Shown: positions 1 through 16,400 of the stretch, piece by piece | How positions within the stretch are numbered: position 1 is the first letter of the stretch | How the letters are laid out: each line of letters begins with the position of its first letter | Assembly: GCA_024349245.1 (NCBI GenBank) | Contig: JALDNG010000006.1 | Location: forward strand, 4,581,001 to 4,645,000 | DNA length: 64,000 bases | Direction: 5' to 3' | Source of the DNA: Neodontobutis hainanensis | Taxonomy: Eukaryota > Chordata > Actinopteri > Gobiiformes > Odontobutidae | Translations under genes and position numbers: made by a program | Notes under the pieces: model-generated | Seen by the model: the letters and a program-made list of their open reading frames with translations, nothing else | The model's database searches: none | What the model was told of the DNA's origin: nothing

Positions 1-3000
1 CAGGTCACAGGAGTAAGCAGCCATAGTTCAAACTTTTCCTGTGCTCAAACAACGCCTTCCAATATGCACAACTTCTGGTCTGGTTCTGTATGTTCAAAAT
101 ATCAGTTTTATGGCTCAACATATTGCTCAGGCCCACTGGAGCAGTACGGTATTCATTAGCAAGTTAGTCAGACCCTCAACAATGTTTTTTGAAGGTCCCC
201 TGTACTTTTGCTAAGCTTTATTGTCTATTGGCTGTAGCTGCAGTTAAATCTGTCTTTTGTCCTCACATCATGAGCTTTAACCGTGCAATTACAAGTACAA
301 TATCATTTGTCTCCATGAATTCATTCTCCTGACTCCTGCAGCTTGTGCTACTATGAAAACAGTCAGTATCAGAAGTCTTTATAAAAGTGAAAGCTGATCA
401 GTATTGGTACAATTTCAGTCTTCGTTCCATTTGATCTTGTTTGGAGTTGACGACGCCAACTCTTTTCTTGTGAGGTTCTCTTGTAACTTTCAACAATGAT
501 TATTTGCTCACAGAGTCATATGAGTGCTGGGGCATTGATTAAAATAACCTTTGCTGCAGAAACAGGCAGATGCAGCAAGGGCAAGACAAAACTCATATCA
601 CAGCAAATGGGATTAAATAGGGTGTGATTGAAAGCAATTATCAGACAATCACACCCTGGATTCTTCTTTTCTAAAAGCATAAAAAAAAGTGACGGGCATG
701 TCATATGTAATAGTTAAACCCCTGTGGTCACACGGCTGTGGGTTTCTCTGGGCAGAAGCTGCGCAAGTGTAATTATACTCCAGTGGAATGTGAAAGTCAC
801 TGCTTTTGTATTCAGAGAGAGTCATATTTAACCAAATTTCCATGAACATGGATTTTATGAGCGCTACCGAACATGGATTTTATGAGAGCTACTAGGTCAT
901 TTTCCAGCGACAAATCAATCACACCTCATTTAATTTCCTTTTTAATACTGTACATTAGCTTATCATTAGGAAAAAAAAAGTGCGATATTTCGAACACTTG
1001 TAAATATTGCGATAAGAATATTACCTTTAATATTTGAATGCTCTTTTACAGGAAAAACAATTACAATGTTCTGGACAAACATTCACATGTCAAAGCTGCC
1101 GCTAAATCATTATCAAACATTATCAGTATTAAAGATTATACTAGAACTAAAACAGGATTAAACAGATCTAAACTGGGACTTAATGTAGGAATTAACCAGA
1201 TATAAACGATCCTGACTAACTGATTTAAAGATTTGTTTGGACAAATTTGGATGGTTTTGAAAGAAAAAAATAAATTAATATGAAAAGATAATATCACATT
1301 AAATTTGTGATATATTGTACAGCCCTATTTCTCAAATATATTAGTTCAGATGGCCGTTCAGGTTCAATTAAGTCTTCTTATGGCGCATGAACTTCTACCA
1401 GAGCTCATGAGATTGGACCAAAGGGCACACTTCAGAGTTATATCATAAATTAGTTCTTATTAATTCGGCTCATAATTAGTCCCTAAAGAAAGAGTAAAGA
1501 TACATATACAATATCCAGTTATATTCCATTATTAAGCCCAGTACAAAAGTAGTCCTAATTAGCTGTTGTTTTAATTTTTCAAATGTCATGAGGATACGTA
1601 GTGTCATAAATTCTGATGCACCCAAACAATTTGTGCTATCACTGTCAAGAGACTTCCTTGAAATGTTTTCTTAGCAAAGAAAAGGAAATGCGCCCCCTGC
1701 ATTATTAATACCCACAGCGTGTCATTAGCATTTTTATTTAGATTCAAGGAAGGAAACTAATGCATTTTAATGTCCCTTTCATTTCCAAGGGAAATTGATA
1801 GAAATGTACCTTGTCTCTTTTTAACAGCTGACACCAAATTGTAGCGGACATGTTCAAAAATATCCCAATGAAGAGCCAGTCTATCTTTTATTTTTATCTC
1901 CCTAAAATAAATAGCAAAGAAATTCAAAAATCACCTTAAAGTAGCCCTCCCTTAGAGCTGCCATAAAAGTACCCAACCCCATCTAAAAAAAACTTTGCTG
2001 CCTGTTTCCTTTGTGGATGGAGGATAACAACACACTCCAAACACTCTAATTTGATAAACCAAAGGGAATTTATAGGGAGCACAGACTAGCCTGGCTAATT
2101 TGTTGTTTCTTTTTCAGAATAATCTCACATATGTTTGCTGGATTTGGTAGAAGCTGTAGATATCATGCAGTCAGCCATGCTCCTATTTGAAGAATAAGGC
2201 TCAGAAGGGGAGCCTATATAAACAATGAATATGGAGAGGAAATGCATCAAGTAGTTGGATTACTTGCGGATCCTGGCTTAGTAGACAAAAGATGATTGTT
2301 GGTGATATAATGTCATATTTCTCTGAGTTCAGCGCACATAAGGATGGTCTGTCCAGTTTACTGACCTTCCAGGATATTGGAATTCACAAGAGGATACTTG
2401 TGATGCATAGGATTATTAAAGTCCTCAGGTTTGGGAGAAAAATACATGCTATTAGGTACTCTGCTCCCACATTGTTACAGGCTGCTGTGATCCAAATATT
2501 AAAGGTAGGAAAAGCAATTTTTACTAATTTATTTGGAAGTAGCTGTTACGGCTTATTGGGGATAAAACTATCATGGTGCATTTAAATTTTAGCTACATGA
2601 AAAACCACAAGAGAACTCCAGGATGGGACCTGTGTGACAACAAGAGGTATAGGCAAATAAATCTGTGTTTTATTTGTATGTATGGTGTGTTAAATGGTCA
2701 TAATAAGCACTAATCAAAGAATATAATGAAGTTTTAATTGGGTTGTGTAGAATTTTTTTACAGTGCCTGCCTCATAGACAGGAGACCATCTTTCTGTGGT
2801 TTTTAGATGTATGTGGATTTAAGATTTTAAACATGCTCAAATACACTCACACCACATTTTAAAATAGCCATCATTCTGGAGTAAATGGAACAGAATTTGA
2901 TCATCCATCCCATGATATCTTACCATAAACAGAGCAAATCCCTGTCAAACCTTTCGCTGTTAAACTAGTGAAAGCTTGCAAAGAGTCACGCTCGGTCTAT

Positions 3001-3737
3001 TTACTGTACCAGAGTCAGTATGTGAGAGTCTTAAGCTCCCGCTGCTCCTAAAAATACATTAAAAACAGCATGTGGAGACATGCGGCTGCATTGATGAATA
3101 TAATCCATCACTGTAAATGAGACTGCTGAGTTTTACTTCTACACCCATATGATGAAGAAATGCTTGTGTTTTTATGTTCTAACCCTAATCCTTTTAATGT
3201 ACAGGATTACATAGTGTTTACAATACAGTATATACATTATTGTCCTATTGGGGAAATTTGTCTTGGACACGACCATGTAAAACCTTTCTTAGGATGTTTA
3301 GGATGAGTGTAATAAAGGTTATGTAAATATATAAAAGACAGGGTCACAGATGATAAAAATCCAACCATAGTTGTTATATTGGCTCATTATATGTCATATA
3401 TTGGTAAATACAGCATGTACTTTCCAGCTTTGGTATTCCATAGTCAGTTTGAAGAAATGTGTTAAAAATAGATTTGACTAATTAGACTTCCATAGCCCAA
3501 GTGCACTAATAGAAAATGCTGAGATAATTTTTCATCAGTATTATACTGCTTTTCTGCCTACAAGACCACCACTGGCTCCGCCCCCTCATATCTTCACTCA
3601 CTGATACAGACCTATGTTCCTACCAGATCCCTGCGCTCTGCTAATGAACAACGTCTGGTGGTACCATCCCAAAAAGGAAAAAAATCACTCTCGCGTACTT
3701 TCTCTGGATTGAATAAATCTATTTGTATGTCTGTATG

Positions 3738-3739
<2 letters not shown>
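1..3739. other. Non-coding stretch upstream of SNTG2 exons
   Basis: No exon-like segment with splice signals and a recognisable protein was found on either strand. The DNA is AT-rich. It may be upstream of SNTG2 or part of its intron 1, because the first SNTG2 coding exon was not located. A stretch at about 958-1330, rich in GATA/ATATTG and ending in a TTGTACAGCCC tail, looks like an old interspersed repeat. The longest open frame (2292-2585) has no recognisable domain. Confidence 0.5.
958..1328. repeat. Probable old AT-rich interspersed repeat
   Basis: The segment begins with a GTGCGATATTTCG-like stretch and ends with TGTGATATATTGTACAGCCC. That tail resembles the end of a repeat I remember as common in teleost genomes. 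No terminal repeats or coding capacity are visible. The family is not identified and the borders are approximate. Confidence 0.35.

Positions 3740-3740
<1 letters not shown>

Positions 3741-3800
<60 letters not shown>
3741..3800. repeat. (TA)n microsatellite
   Basis: About 60 bases of uninterrupted TA dinucleotide. It directly abuts the left end of a Tc1-like element that begins ACTCACCTAAA at 3801. Tc1 elements insert at TA, so the tract was either the landing site or grew from the TA target duplication. Confidence 0.97.
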
Positions 3801-3802
<2 letters not shown>

Positions 3803-4755
3803 TCACCTAAAATATTATTAGGAATACCTGTTAAATTTCTCATTAATGCAAGAATCTAATCAACCAATCACATGGCAGTTGCTTCAGTGCATTAAGGGCT
3901 GTGGTCCTGGTCAAGACAATCTCCTGAACTCCAAACTGAGGGTTAGCGTGGCATGGTTGTATTTCACAATTTACTCAGTTACTGGGATTTTTACGCACAA
4001 CCATTTCTAGGGTTTACAAAGAATGGTGTGAAAAGGGAAAAACATCCAGTATGCGGCAGTCCTGTGGGCGAAAATGCCTTGTTGATGCTAGAGGAGAATG
4101 GGTGGACTGATTCAAGCTGATAGAAGAGCAACTTTGACTGAAATAACCACACATTACAATCGAGGTATGCAGCAAAGCATTTGTGAAGCCACAACACGCA
4201 CAACCTTCAGGCGGATGAGCTACAACAGCAGAAGACCCCACCGGGTACCACTCATCTTCACTACAAACAGAAAAAAGAGGCTACAATTTGCACGAGCTCA
4301 CCAAAATTGGACAGTTGAGACATTCAGATGGTAGAGTGATTTGGCGTAAACAGAATGAGAACATGGATCTATCATGCCTTTTTACCACTGTGCAGGCTGC
4401 TGGTGGTGTAATGGTGTGGGGGATGTTTTCTTGGCACACTTTAGCCCCTTAGTGCCAGTTGGGCATCATTTAAATGCCACGGCCTACCTGAGCATTGTTT
4501 CTGACCATGTCCATCATTTTATGACCACCATGTACCCATCCTCTGATGGCTACTTCCAGCAGGATAATGCACCATGTCACAAAGCTCGAATAATTTCAAA
4601 TTGGTTTCTTGAAAATGACAATGAGTTCACTGAACTAAAATGGCCCCCACAGTCACCAGAACTCAACCCAATAGAGCATCTTCTGGATGTGGTGGAACAG
4701 GAGCTTCATGCCCTGGATGTGCATCCCAAAAATCTCCATCAATTGCAATCTGCAG
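3801..4755 (+). mobile_element. Degenerate Tc1-like transposon, 3' end missing
   Basis: The left end ACTCACCTAAAATATTATTAG matches the terminal inverted repeat of a common teleost Tc1 family. The body keeps recognisable transposase pieces in two frames. An N-terminal helix-turn-helix/linker part (about 4098-4334) includes RRPHRVPL and RKKRLQFARAHQNW. A catalytic part (about 4374-4755) includes FQQDNAPCHKA, which carries the second catalytic Asp, and SPELNPIEHL, which leads to the Glu of a DD34E triad. Frameshifts and internal deletions separate the pieces, so it is inactive. The right terminal repeat is absent; sequence stops near CTGCAG and turns into (TA)n. Confidence 0.9.
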
Positions 4756-4759
4756 AGTG

Positions 4760-7085
<2,326 letters not shown>

Positions 7086-7087
7086 TT

Positions 7088-7424
7088 TATCACAGTCAAA
7101 CAGGTGAGAAATGATTACTTCTTGCTTAGGGTTGATAAGACAACACCTACCCAGCATCCTGAACGGCAGCTCTACTCTGAGCTCCTCCCTGGTGCCCGAC
7201 TTCATCAATGCAGCACCAATCTTTTCACTCTCTCGTTCCATCCTTTCCTCACTTGTAAACAAGACCCTGAGATACTTGAACTGCTCTGCCCATCCTGGAA
7301 AGGGCAAGCCTCCCTTTTCTGACAGAACCATAGACTTGAGGGGGCTGGTTCTCATCCAGCCACTTCACACTTGGCTTCAAACTGGCTGCGACGTTGGCTG
7401 GATCCAACCTTACACCCAAACACC
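7088..7424 (-). mobile_element. LINE reverse-transcriptase fragment
   Basis: Read on the minus strand, the segment gives MVLSEK followed by a gap and then FKYLRVLFTSEERMERE. This matches the FKYLGVLFTSEGRMERE motif near the end of the reverse-transcriptase region of common teleost non-LTR retrotransposons. Upstream on the same strand is a VKWLDENQ-like stretch, which is the degraded VKRLGMKIS part. No complete domain, no endonuclease and no tail remain, so this is a dead internal fragment. The exact clade is uncertain. Confidence 0.75.
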
Positions 7425-7429
7425 ATAAT

Positions 7430-10400
7430 GTCATGAAAAGACATGCAAGATGCAACACAGAAATGATGCAAAGCTCTCTCAAAAGAGGAGTTTCAAAATA
7501 GACATCCAACAAAAACAAGTGGTACAAGTTGATAATATTTTGTTCATAAAAACAGGCATTGCGTATTATGTGTCTTTGTGTTGTGACATTACACTTATTT
7601 CTTGTACTAATAAAAAGATTTAGGTCCTTCTTGTTTTTACTATAGGTTTGGTACCAGCACAAATTTCTCCGTCCTTTGGTTATTTGGTTTTCTTTCAGAG
7701 ACCACTAAAATGGTCTTCGTAATTGGGCTGTCCTCTGCTCTGGCCCCAGTTTACAGTCCAAAAATGTCAGTGTGTACTATAACAGCACAGTCGTAAGCTT
7801 GTGTGGTCTTTTTTTATGGGTCATGAGATTTAACTTTTCTGTGAGAGGTTAAGCTCCACTCACTTTTTTCTGCTGTGGGAGACTTCTAGTACAGCATTCA
7901 TTTCAGTACATTACAGAGGATTTAGCCGGCTGTCACTTTCACCCCCCGCAGTTTTGCATCTTAAGCAAAAAAAAATAGTTTGGACCCCTGACAGAATCAT
8001 AAATAAGATGTGCTGTCACAATAGTTTACTTCACCAGAGCTAAATATACCACAGGCGCTTAGCACTACATCCACAGTTTAAGTGAGATTTTTGAGGTTAT
8101 TTTAGAGGTTTTGTATTTCCCTGGATGAAGGAGAATGTGCACTTGATATCTTTGTCTAGTTTCATGCGCTGGTGTCCCACAACAATTACTTTTGTTTCGT
8201 AGCGTTTTTACTCAGACATTTTGACTGCATCGTGTCCAAGACTATTCTTTAGGTGCTAATGTCTTATGTGCTTGTAAATTATCATTTCAAATATGTGGCC
8301 AGTGTCATTTATAACACCCAGCCGAATGTGTCATTAGTTAATAAATCATACAAGTTATTCAGTGTGTTATTGAGCCACCTGACAGTTGTATTAACAGACT
8401 AAGTCTTATTCTGAATAATTTGTAATTTGTTAGGGCTAACAGTGGCTTTGACAACTGGCGATGACATGGTAAAGCTCAACCTGATTTATTTTGTCATTAT
8501 GGCATAAGCAGTCAAGCAAGACGGACTTGATAGCAGAGGCCAAGTTTACATAAACCTTGGAGGAATGCCAAGAGTCTTATCAAGTTTTTCTTCATTCTGC
8601 TAGTGTCACAGTTTAAATACAGTACCTTTATATTCTGTTTAAAAGTAAATGTATACCTTTTAAAGTGAGAAGGTCACTAGTCACATAATGCCTTGCTGAT
8701 TAAAGGAGATATAAGTGGCTCAATCCTTGTTGCTAGATTTCTCTGTTTTTAAGTTTGCATGGCATTTTGTTGTTGCAAACAAACACTGACATCAAATCTA
8801 ACTTTCTTAGTTAGCAGCATTGTGGCTATTGTCAGAAGGAGAGAAAAACAACTTACCTACATGCTTTCTCATGACCCACTGTGTTAACACACAATGTGCA
8901 GAAGGGCACCTTGTTACTGACTAAAGACTACATCAAGAATCTTGAATGCTGGCATTTTTCTTTCTTTTGATCATACTCTTATTGCTTTGTCCTCATTTTA
9001 CAGTTCTTGTGATTCATTTTAAGCATGTTTGGCTCCCATTAATAGTCCAAGATCAGAATACGACTGCAACGCATATGACATAAATATTTATTCTTTCACA
9101 GATGTAGCATTAAATCAGTGGTCTCAGATAAAACACTTTTCTATTATAAAACTAATACTTATCCAACAATTTAACCATCTTTTGCCTTTTAGAGCAATAC
9201 ATGAACTAATGACAAGTGCTGAAAGAGAAATATGGAATAACCTTGCTGTGTATTCTTAGCAGTGCTCAATGTTATATTAGAAATGAATCAGGACAGAAGT
9301 TACACAGTGGATAGTGCTCTGTGCTGTGATTTATCAGCTGTGCAGTAGGAGGGCGTTCAAACTTGAGTCAGAGTGAAACCACACTACAGCACTGAAATAA
9401 AACAACTCACATCAAGGAAAAGAACAGTAATATCTTTTGTAATAAGTAAAGTTTTCAGACCAAAATGTACTGATCCAACTTGAGGGGATCTTTTTGGGCT
9501 ATTGCTCCTTCCTACAATTGTAACAAGATTATAGAGCTGTTGCAATATCAGGACACAATGTGGTGTCAGATAACTGTACGACCTGTAACATTTAAATGCT
9601 CTTTTAGCAGCACAAGAGTTGAAATATAAAGAAATGCAAAGCTCTGGAAGAACCTTCTCTGGTATACATATCACATTTTGATTCAAGACTCTGAATGGAC
9701 AATTATTTTAACAATTGTCAATTCTGCTGGAAGACCATAATAATGTGATTCAAGCAATTCTTGGTATGCAGTACATTACAGTTGTTTTCCCATTTATGTT
9801 ACTGAGTAATCGAACGGACAATATTTGATAAGTTTGGGCATAAGTATAAACGGTAGCCATGTGGCTAAGCCTAGGAGGCCAGTTGTTATTGATATTTGTT
9901 CTGCTTATATGATGGCTTTTTAAACATGTTTTCTAAAGAAAGCAATGAGACAGAGAAGTCTAATTTATAATGAGTTTTTCTTATGTTAAAGTTTAAATAA
10001 ATCATACATATACAGCCCCAGGTAAATTAAACAAGTCTGACATTTGACTTCCCTTCAACTTTTGTAATTATTCAACACAAATGACAGGTGCTTTGTAAGG
10101 ATATCATTTGAACTTATTTGAGTAATTACAGGTTATAAAATGGCTCACGACTATAATAGCAAATGGACATCTTTTTGTATGCTGACAGGGCAAAGAGTCT
10201 GGGCTGTTGTCTTCACTTTTCTTCTCGAAGTCAAGCTTTTACCACTGTCTGAACTCTTGTGTATTTGCCTTTTTGAACAGAAATTCAAGGTGTGCCTTTT
10301 TTCTTCTTCTTCTTGCACAGAAGTTCATGCTTTTTCAATGTCAGGCAAACTAATTAACCCAAAACTCAACCAGCAAAATGGCGTGTACAAATGACACATT

Positions 10401-10481
10401 CAGAAAAGAGGATTAACATGTCCTTTGTGTATATAATTGCTTCGTTTGGCAAAATGTCAATGCTCTTCTCAATTCCAACAG
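7430..10481. other. Non-coding stretch 5' of the first SNTG2 exon found
   Basis: No exon was identified here. The human SNTG2 protein has about 25 residues before the segment encoded at 10482; the matching fish exon was not found here and may lie further upstream. The open frame at 10140-10394 has no similarity to syntrophin N-termini. Confidence 0.5.
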
Positions 10482-13400
10482 ACAAAATCTGGGATTGCTT
10501 TGCTGTACAATGAGGAGACCAACAATACCTACGATGTCTGCCTGAAATTGACCAAAGAGGCATTAACCATACAGAAGTTGGATGTGGTTTGCACGAGAGG
10601 AAGTGAATCCCAAGTAAATGTAAGTGCGCCCGACAGCTCGAGCCTTGCATTGTTATTCATGCCACATAACTGCAGAAAATACGCTTTGAATGTTCTCAAT
10701 ATCCTTTTGCCAATAAGAAACTCCCACTTTCTAAAGCACAGAACTGTTGTACTGCGAAGACAGGCGGCTGGCGGACTGGGCTTAAGCATCAAAGTAAGCA
10801 GATACGTTTTGATTATGAAGAAACTAGAGTCAAAATGGGAAGGCTTTGGGATGCAGATATGGCTCTGTGTCTAAGAAAGCAGCTATGGCATCAAGTTTCT
10901 GCAAAGATATTCAACTGCTCTCCCACTCATTATTTGTGTTGTGCTTTTTAGGGAGGTGCGGAACACAACGTGCCAGTGGTGATTTCAAAGATTTTTAAAG
11001 ATCAAGTAGGTAAGAAAGTATGTGTTTAATACAGATTTTATTTTTATCATACAGTAAGAATATATGAAATACGTAAAACGTTTCTAAAACTAGAAATAGC
11101 TGTAGTCTGTAGTCAGTGTTCTGTTGATTTCATGCTAAACATTTGGACGCCAAATGAATGCTGCCCCTACACCCAGATGTGGAGTTTTTTGACCTAATTA
11201 GTTCAGAATGCTTTCTTGTGTTCTATATATGAGGTACAGAAGGATTTCTAAGATTACTCAGACAGCAGCACTGATTGCCATTACATTGCTGCATGAGTTG
11301 AGCAATTATTCAGTAATGTTTTCATTAACCTCTGACATTTAACAATTGTCATCTGCAGCCGATCAGACGGGCATGCTGTTCGTTGGTGACGCTGTATTGC
11401 AGGTTAGTACACCAGTTTAAGATGAGCCTGGTAATATTTAGCTTCACTGAAGAAATACTGTGTGCAACTCTAATAGAACTGTGTTGAATAGACGAGTATG
11501 GTGTTGTTTATTATCTTTGCAGTAATGTAGCACATTTCATTTGACCTAATTCATATTCAGACAACCTCTAAAGCTAAGTTTTGGTTGTAGAATAGCTCTC
11601 AAAACCCCAAAAAGTCTCTTATATTTAATGAGGAAAATTCATTTAAACTTAATCTAAAAAGTCATTTGAATGTGTCTGGCAGGAACCTAGCCTTATTGGA
11701 TTTGCTGTTTATCTAGAATATCAAGTAGATTCATTGGACAGTCGAGCAATATCAAACATTCATATTAGAGCTGAATTGCTTTTGCTTTCATCTTTGCTGC
11801 TTTTTGGTTTTTACCTTTCTGAGGCTTTATGTAGATATTTACAGTAATGGCACCAAAGGCAGCTTTGTTTCAAATAGTCATTCAACTCATCTCTTTCTGT
11901 TTAGGTCAATGGCATTAATGTAGAGCACTGCACTCATGAGGAAGTGGTAAGTATCCTTGTATTTAACGGACTGGAAAAGTGTTAAAAATAAATAAATAAA
12001 TAAATTGTATGATATTGAGTCACTTTGAATCCTTTTGATCTAGGAACGCCACAGAGAAAATGCTTTTGAATAAAATGCAGACAAAATGGAGACAGACATT
12101 TGTACACAGTGAATGAAGTGTGGTTGCATTCATGATTTTTGGCGATGCATCAAAGTAATCTAAAACAATGGAGCAGTCCACAACATGAGGGTCAACTGCT
12201 GTTCAGCACTTCTCCCAGACAGAACCCGATTAATATAGACTCTGAATCCTGAATCTGAATTCTGTATGTAAAACGGCCTTGGAATTAAGACCGTTAATAT
12301 TTTGATCCACATACTATATACGTCAATCACTTCTTTCAGGCGAGAATTTCTCTGCAACTGCTCAATCCAACACGAGTGCTGGCACTTGTGATGTCTGTCA
12401 TCCGTCTCCTCCTCTCTGCTCCAGACAGCTGTTCACTGCACCGTTTACAGCATCAAAATACATAATAAGCACTTTCTCTTCACTACAAACTGCTAAGCTT
12501 TTACAGCAGGTTGTCCCACTGACAGTTGGGAAAAGTAACTCAGTGATGGCATTGAGGGTTCACAGAGGCCACCTTGAAGATAAGAAGTCTTAAAACTTGA
12601 TGTATATTATTCATTCTATATTGGTATTTATTTTTGATTTATTAATGTGTAAATATACTTAAAACTGTGACATGAGTTAAATGTCTAATATTTTTTCCTC
12701 TCAATCTTGTGCTAGATCTTTGGTATTTTACAGTTTGACATAAACCTGATTTGTCTAGTTTGCTGTATCTAGAGATTCCATTTTATTCTTGTTGTATCTC
12801 TTTTCGCCATCTCTGTCAGGTGCACCTCTTGCGTACCGCTGGAGATGAGGTCACTCTCACTGTCCGCTACCTACGAGAAGTCCCATCATTTCTTAAGCTG
12901 CCTCTAGGTTTGATTTTTACACATTTATAACCACGTGACTTTAAAAGAAACTGCAATTTTATTTGAAAAAGTCCACATTTATAGGAGCTTGCTTTTTTGG
13001 TGAGGCTAAACATGTTAAGGTTGTTGAGCAGACAGAGTGTTTATTTCAAAGTAATAAATTGTCATGCTCAGCGGCCTGAGACCAGCAGTAATGCCAGAAT
13101 CACCCTCAGCCCCACACACCCATGCGCCTCAGGACTTAGCTTACAGTCGAGAAGCTCAAAGAGATGAAAGCCTAGAGCCACTGATGTGGAGACACTAAGA
13201 GGTTTCAAATTGGATGTGTTCCTAAGATAAAAATGAAACAGATAAGAGAAAGCCACAAAGTGTAAATGAAAAAATGAAATTGAATGACATCCCCAATGAG
13301 AAAAAGTAGTTCTTAAACTTAAAGCTGCAATTTTAAAATGTTGTAATAAAGCATTTAGACCAGTTTTGAACTACAATGATGTTTCCAAACATTTAAAGTG

Positions 13401-16400
13401 AACTCATTTCTATAAGAGTTATTCAACATCATGTCCCTCCAGGGCTACTGTAGTTGTACACTAAGCAGTAAGCATGAGTATGAGGTGTGGAATTGCAAAG
13501 ATGCTACCAAAAACTACCCTTCCCAACTTTAATTTGAAAATGAATAACTAAGTGTAACCATTTTGCAAAAGGCTTATACTGAATCATTACTGTTTTAATA
13601 TGAAATAAATTGTAGGGCAATACCATTTAAGGCATTCATTTTACTCACTGTGATCATTTTGTACAGCTTATACAATTATAAAGAGCAGACAGATGTAGTA
13701 AAATAATGAATATTTATAGCTTGGATGATAAGGCGCCTCATTCTCTCAAATTTAAAGAGCATCCCAGTCTAATGTAGTTAACATTCATGAGCAGGCAGCA
13801 GCGTTGAGATAGTTTTGCTGTAGGCTATGACTGCTTTGTATCCTGAGAATTAAATGTTCAGGTCGTATTCGCTCTAAGCCGTTCCTTTGTTTCAGTGTGG
13901 CACACACCAGAGCAGGGGACGCCAGGAGCGCTTTGCCACACTTTACGAAGTGTGACAGAATCACAAAGCAGGACATCTAAAGCCCAGCTAATATCATATC
14001 AAAGGGCAGCATTTGTCTCTTTTGGATTCGGACTGTCATTCACACTGCATAGCTTAAAGGCAGGGAGCTCTAAAGACAATAATAATAATTCTTAATTTTT
14101 AGGACCAGATTATGCTGCCACAGTTTGATGCTAAAATGCACCTTTTAAACAAGAATGTTTATTTCTTAAGAACAAAATACAGACTGCATGGCATTAACGT
14201 AAATGTTAAGCTGTAACTCTTTTCGTAATAAGCCTAAACCTTGTTTTTTAGGTTCCCCAGGGTCCTCTAGTGATCACAGTAGTCGGGTCTCGTCTCCGCT
14301 CTTTGACAGTGGTGTGCATTTAAACGGAAACAATACAGTAAGTACCATCTGCTACAAATGACTTGCTGAATATTGATTTTTTTCCCCCCCAATACATATT
14401 TTAAACGCGTAAAAGTAAACAAACCTTTGCCTATCACGGCAACATTCAGGTTTTCACAGGTGTGAATTATACAGAATACTGCAAATAATAATGATATACA
14501 TTAATACATTTGTGTGATCTATAAACTGTATTTGTAGGTTAGTGATAGAAGGCAAAACCCAGGTGTAGATAAGCACCTGGATACATGAATGATGGCTGAA
14601 TTTTATTATGCAGCTCAAGCATTGTCCAGGTCTTATTCTCCCAGGCTCACTGTCAAAGTGCTGTTCTTTTCTGGGACACTCGTATGAAACAAATCTATAA
14701 TTAATGACATTAGTAACACCTGTGCTCTTGCTGCTGCGATGTTAAGAAATATGGCTTGATCTGAAGTTGGATAAGGTTTGTTTATCTCTTTGAAGTGGGC
14801 ACACTAATTTGAGGGCAACAAGGGAGCACAAGTCTTCTCTGTACTTGCTGTGCAGACTTGTTTTCATCAGCCCAGTGATATTGCCTCCGTGGGACTCGGC
14901 ACTGTCCAGATTCTAGCAGCACTATCCTCCGCAGCCAAGACCCCGGACTGTGCCTCGTACAAATCTTTGACGTGTTATTAAATGTGAAGTAATCCATAAT
15001 GTCCTCTACACACAGAGTGCATGTGAGGGTGGTATTTTTCTGTCCAGAGTGTTGCTGCTAACTGTGGAGCTGTTACCCCTGGCAGAGGGAGGAACATTAA
15101 GCTCATATCAGCAAAGCTTTTCCTGCTGCTCTCAGCGGGGACTAATGTCGACAAAGGTCAGAGGAACTTTTAAAGCCAAAGTCTGTTGTTTTTGGGAATC
15201 TCAGCTTTTCTGATTCATAGCAGTCAGCAAAGCCTGTTTTGTAGTGTTTGTAAGGGTTTGTATGACAGGGCTTGTAAACCAGCTTGTGTCATTTAAATCA
15301 AAGCAGTATATTTAATAAAATATAATTCCCCAAAGTGCTGAAATGCTGACTTGGAATGTACAGTATTTAGTTTAATGTATTTTTGACTGATACCAAGTGC
15401 TTACATTTGACTTTGAAGAACAAATATTTTTGTTTAGTTGATTATTGAATATTAAGAGTGTGTTAATAAAATTTAATCTTTGTGCACTGGCAGTTGTGTG
15501 CACAATGCCGACTGCACCTGCATAATCAATAAGAGGGTTTTATTAGGTTAGGAAGGGTCAGATGCAAAAACAAACATCCAGCTTCTTATTAGTTTGTGTG
15601 GCAGCCGTCTGAGTTTTTATTGGCTCCTCGAACCCGCTTGATGTCAGAGCGGTGATGGCTGTAATTACTGTGTACTGCTGGGAGTTGTAGTAGCAGGAGT
15701 TGTGTAGTAGCAGATGGGTTTTTGCCATTTCCACAGAGGAATATTTCAATCTTTGTGAAGCATATGCAATGTGGTCCATTCCAGCCATATCAGAAGAACA
15801 AAGCCTGCAGAGATGCACAGCTAATGCTTCCGGCAAAAGGCCCAATCCCAAATAAACAATTAGTTTACCCAACTGTGTGCAATAAATCTGCCTTTCCCCT
15901 CAAAAGCTACTATTTTATGGTTTTATAAGTATTCACTGTGGAAGATTGCATATTGTAGTGAGTTATAATGAATAGAGTAGTCATAAGAAGTAGTCATCTC
16001 TTACTCATCATTTTATATGAATTATTCAAAATAAGCGTGAAGGGCAACAGGTGGCCACTTTAACCTTTCACAGATAATCCAGATTTCAATTCCTAGTAGA
16101 AAAAGCTGGAGAAGGAGGACGTATTTCACCATGCTCTGGGTCTTTGTGTGCTCTGCATTCTTCGTCAAGTCATTTATCTGAAGATGTAGGGAGAAATTGT
16201 CTCTGACACACTTCTGCCAAGATAAATACTGTTTGACTTCATCAGAGGTCAGCTGACTTTAGCAGGTCATCTTCCATTTCAGATCCTTGTTTAAAAAACT
16301 CTGCAGCTGACAAACACAATTAGCAGTATCTCACATTTGAATCAAAATTGTGCAGTGAAAAATAACTCGAGCTGGCTTCCAGTAACTTTTTAGGTGTCAG

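Noticed and set aside
2292..2585. 97-residue plus-strand open frame with a TATATAAA word upstream
   Set aside because: There is no recognisable domain, no splice structure and no homology that I know. Open frames of this length are expected by chance in 64 kb.
10437..10874. 145-residue open frame covering the first SNTG2 exons
   Set aside because: It starts at TTG and reads through two introns. The true exons are 10482-10619 and 10737-10793, bounded by GT/AG and matching syntrophin.
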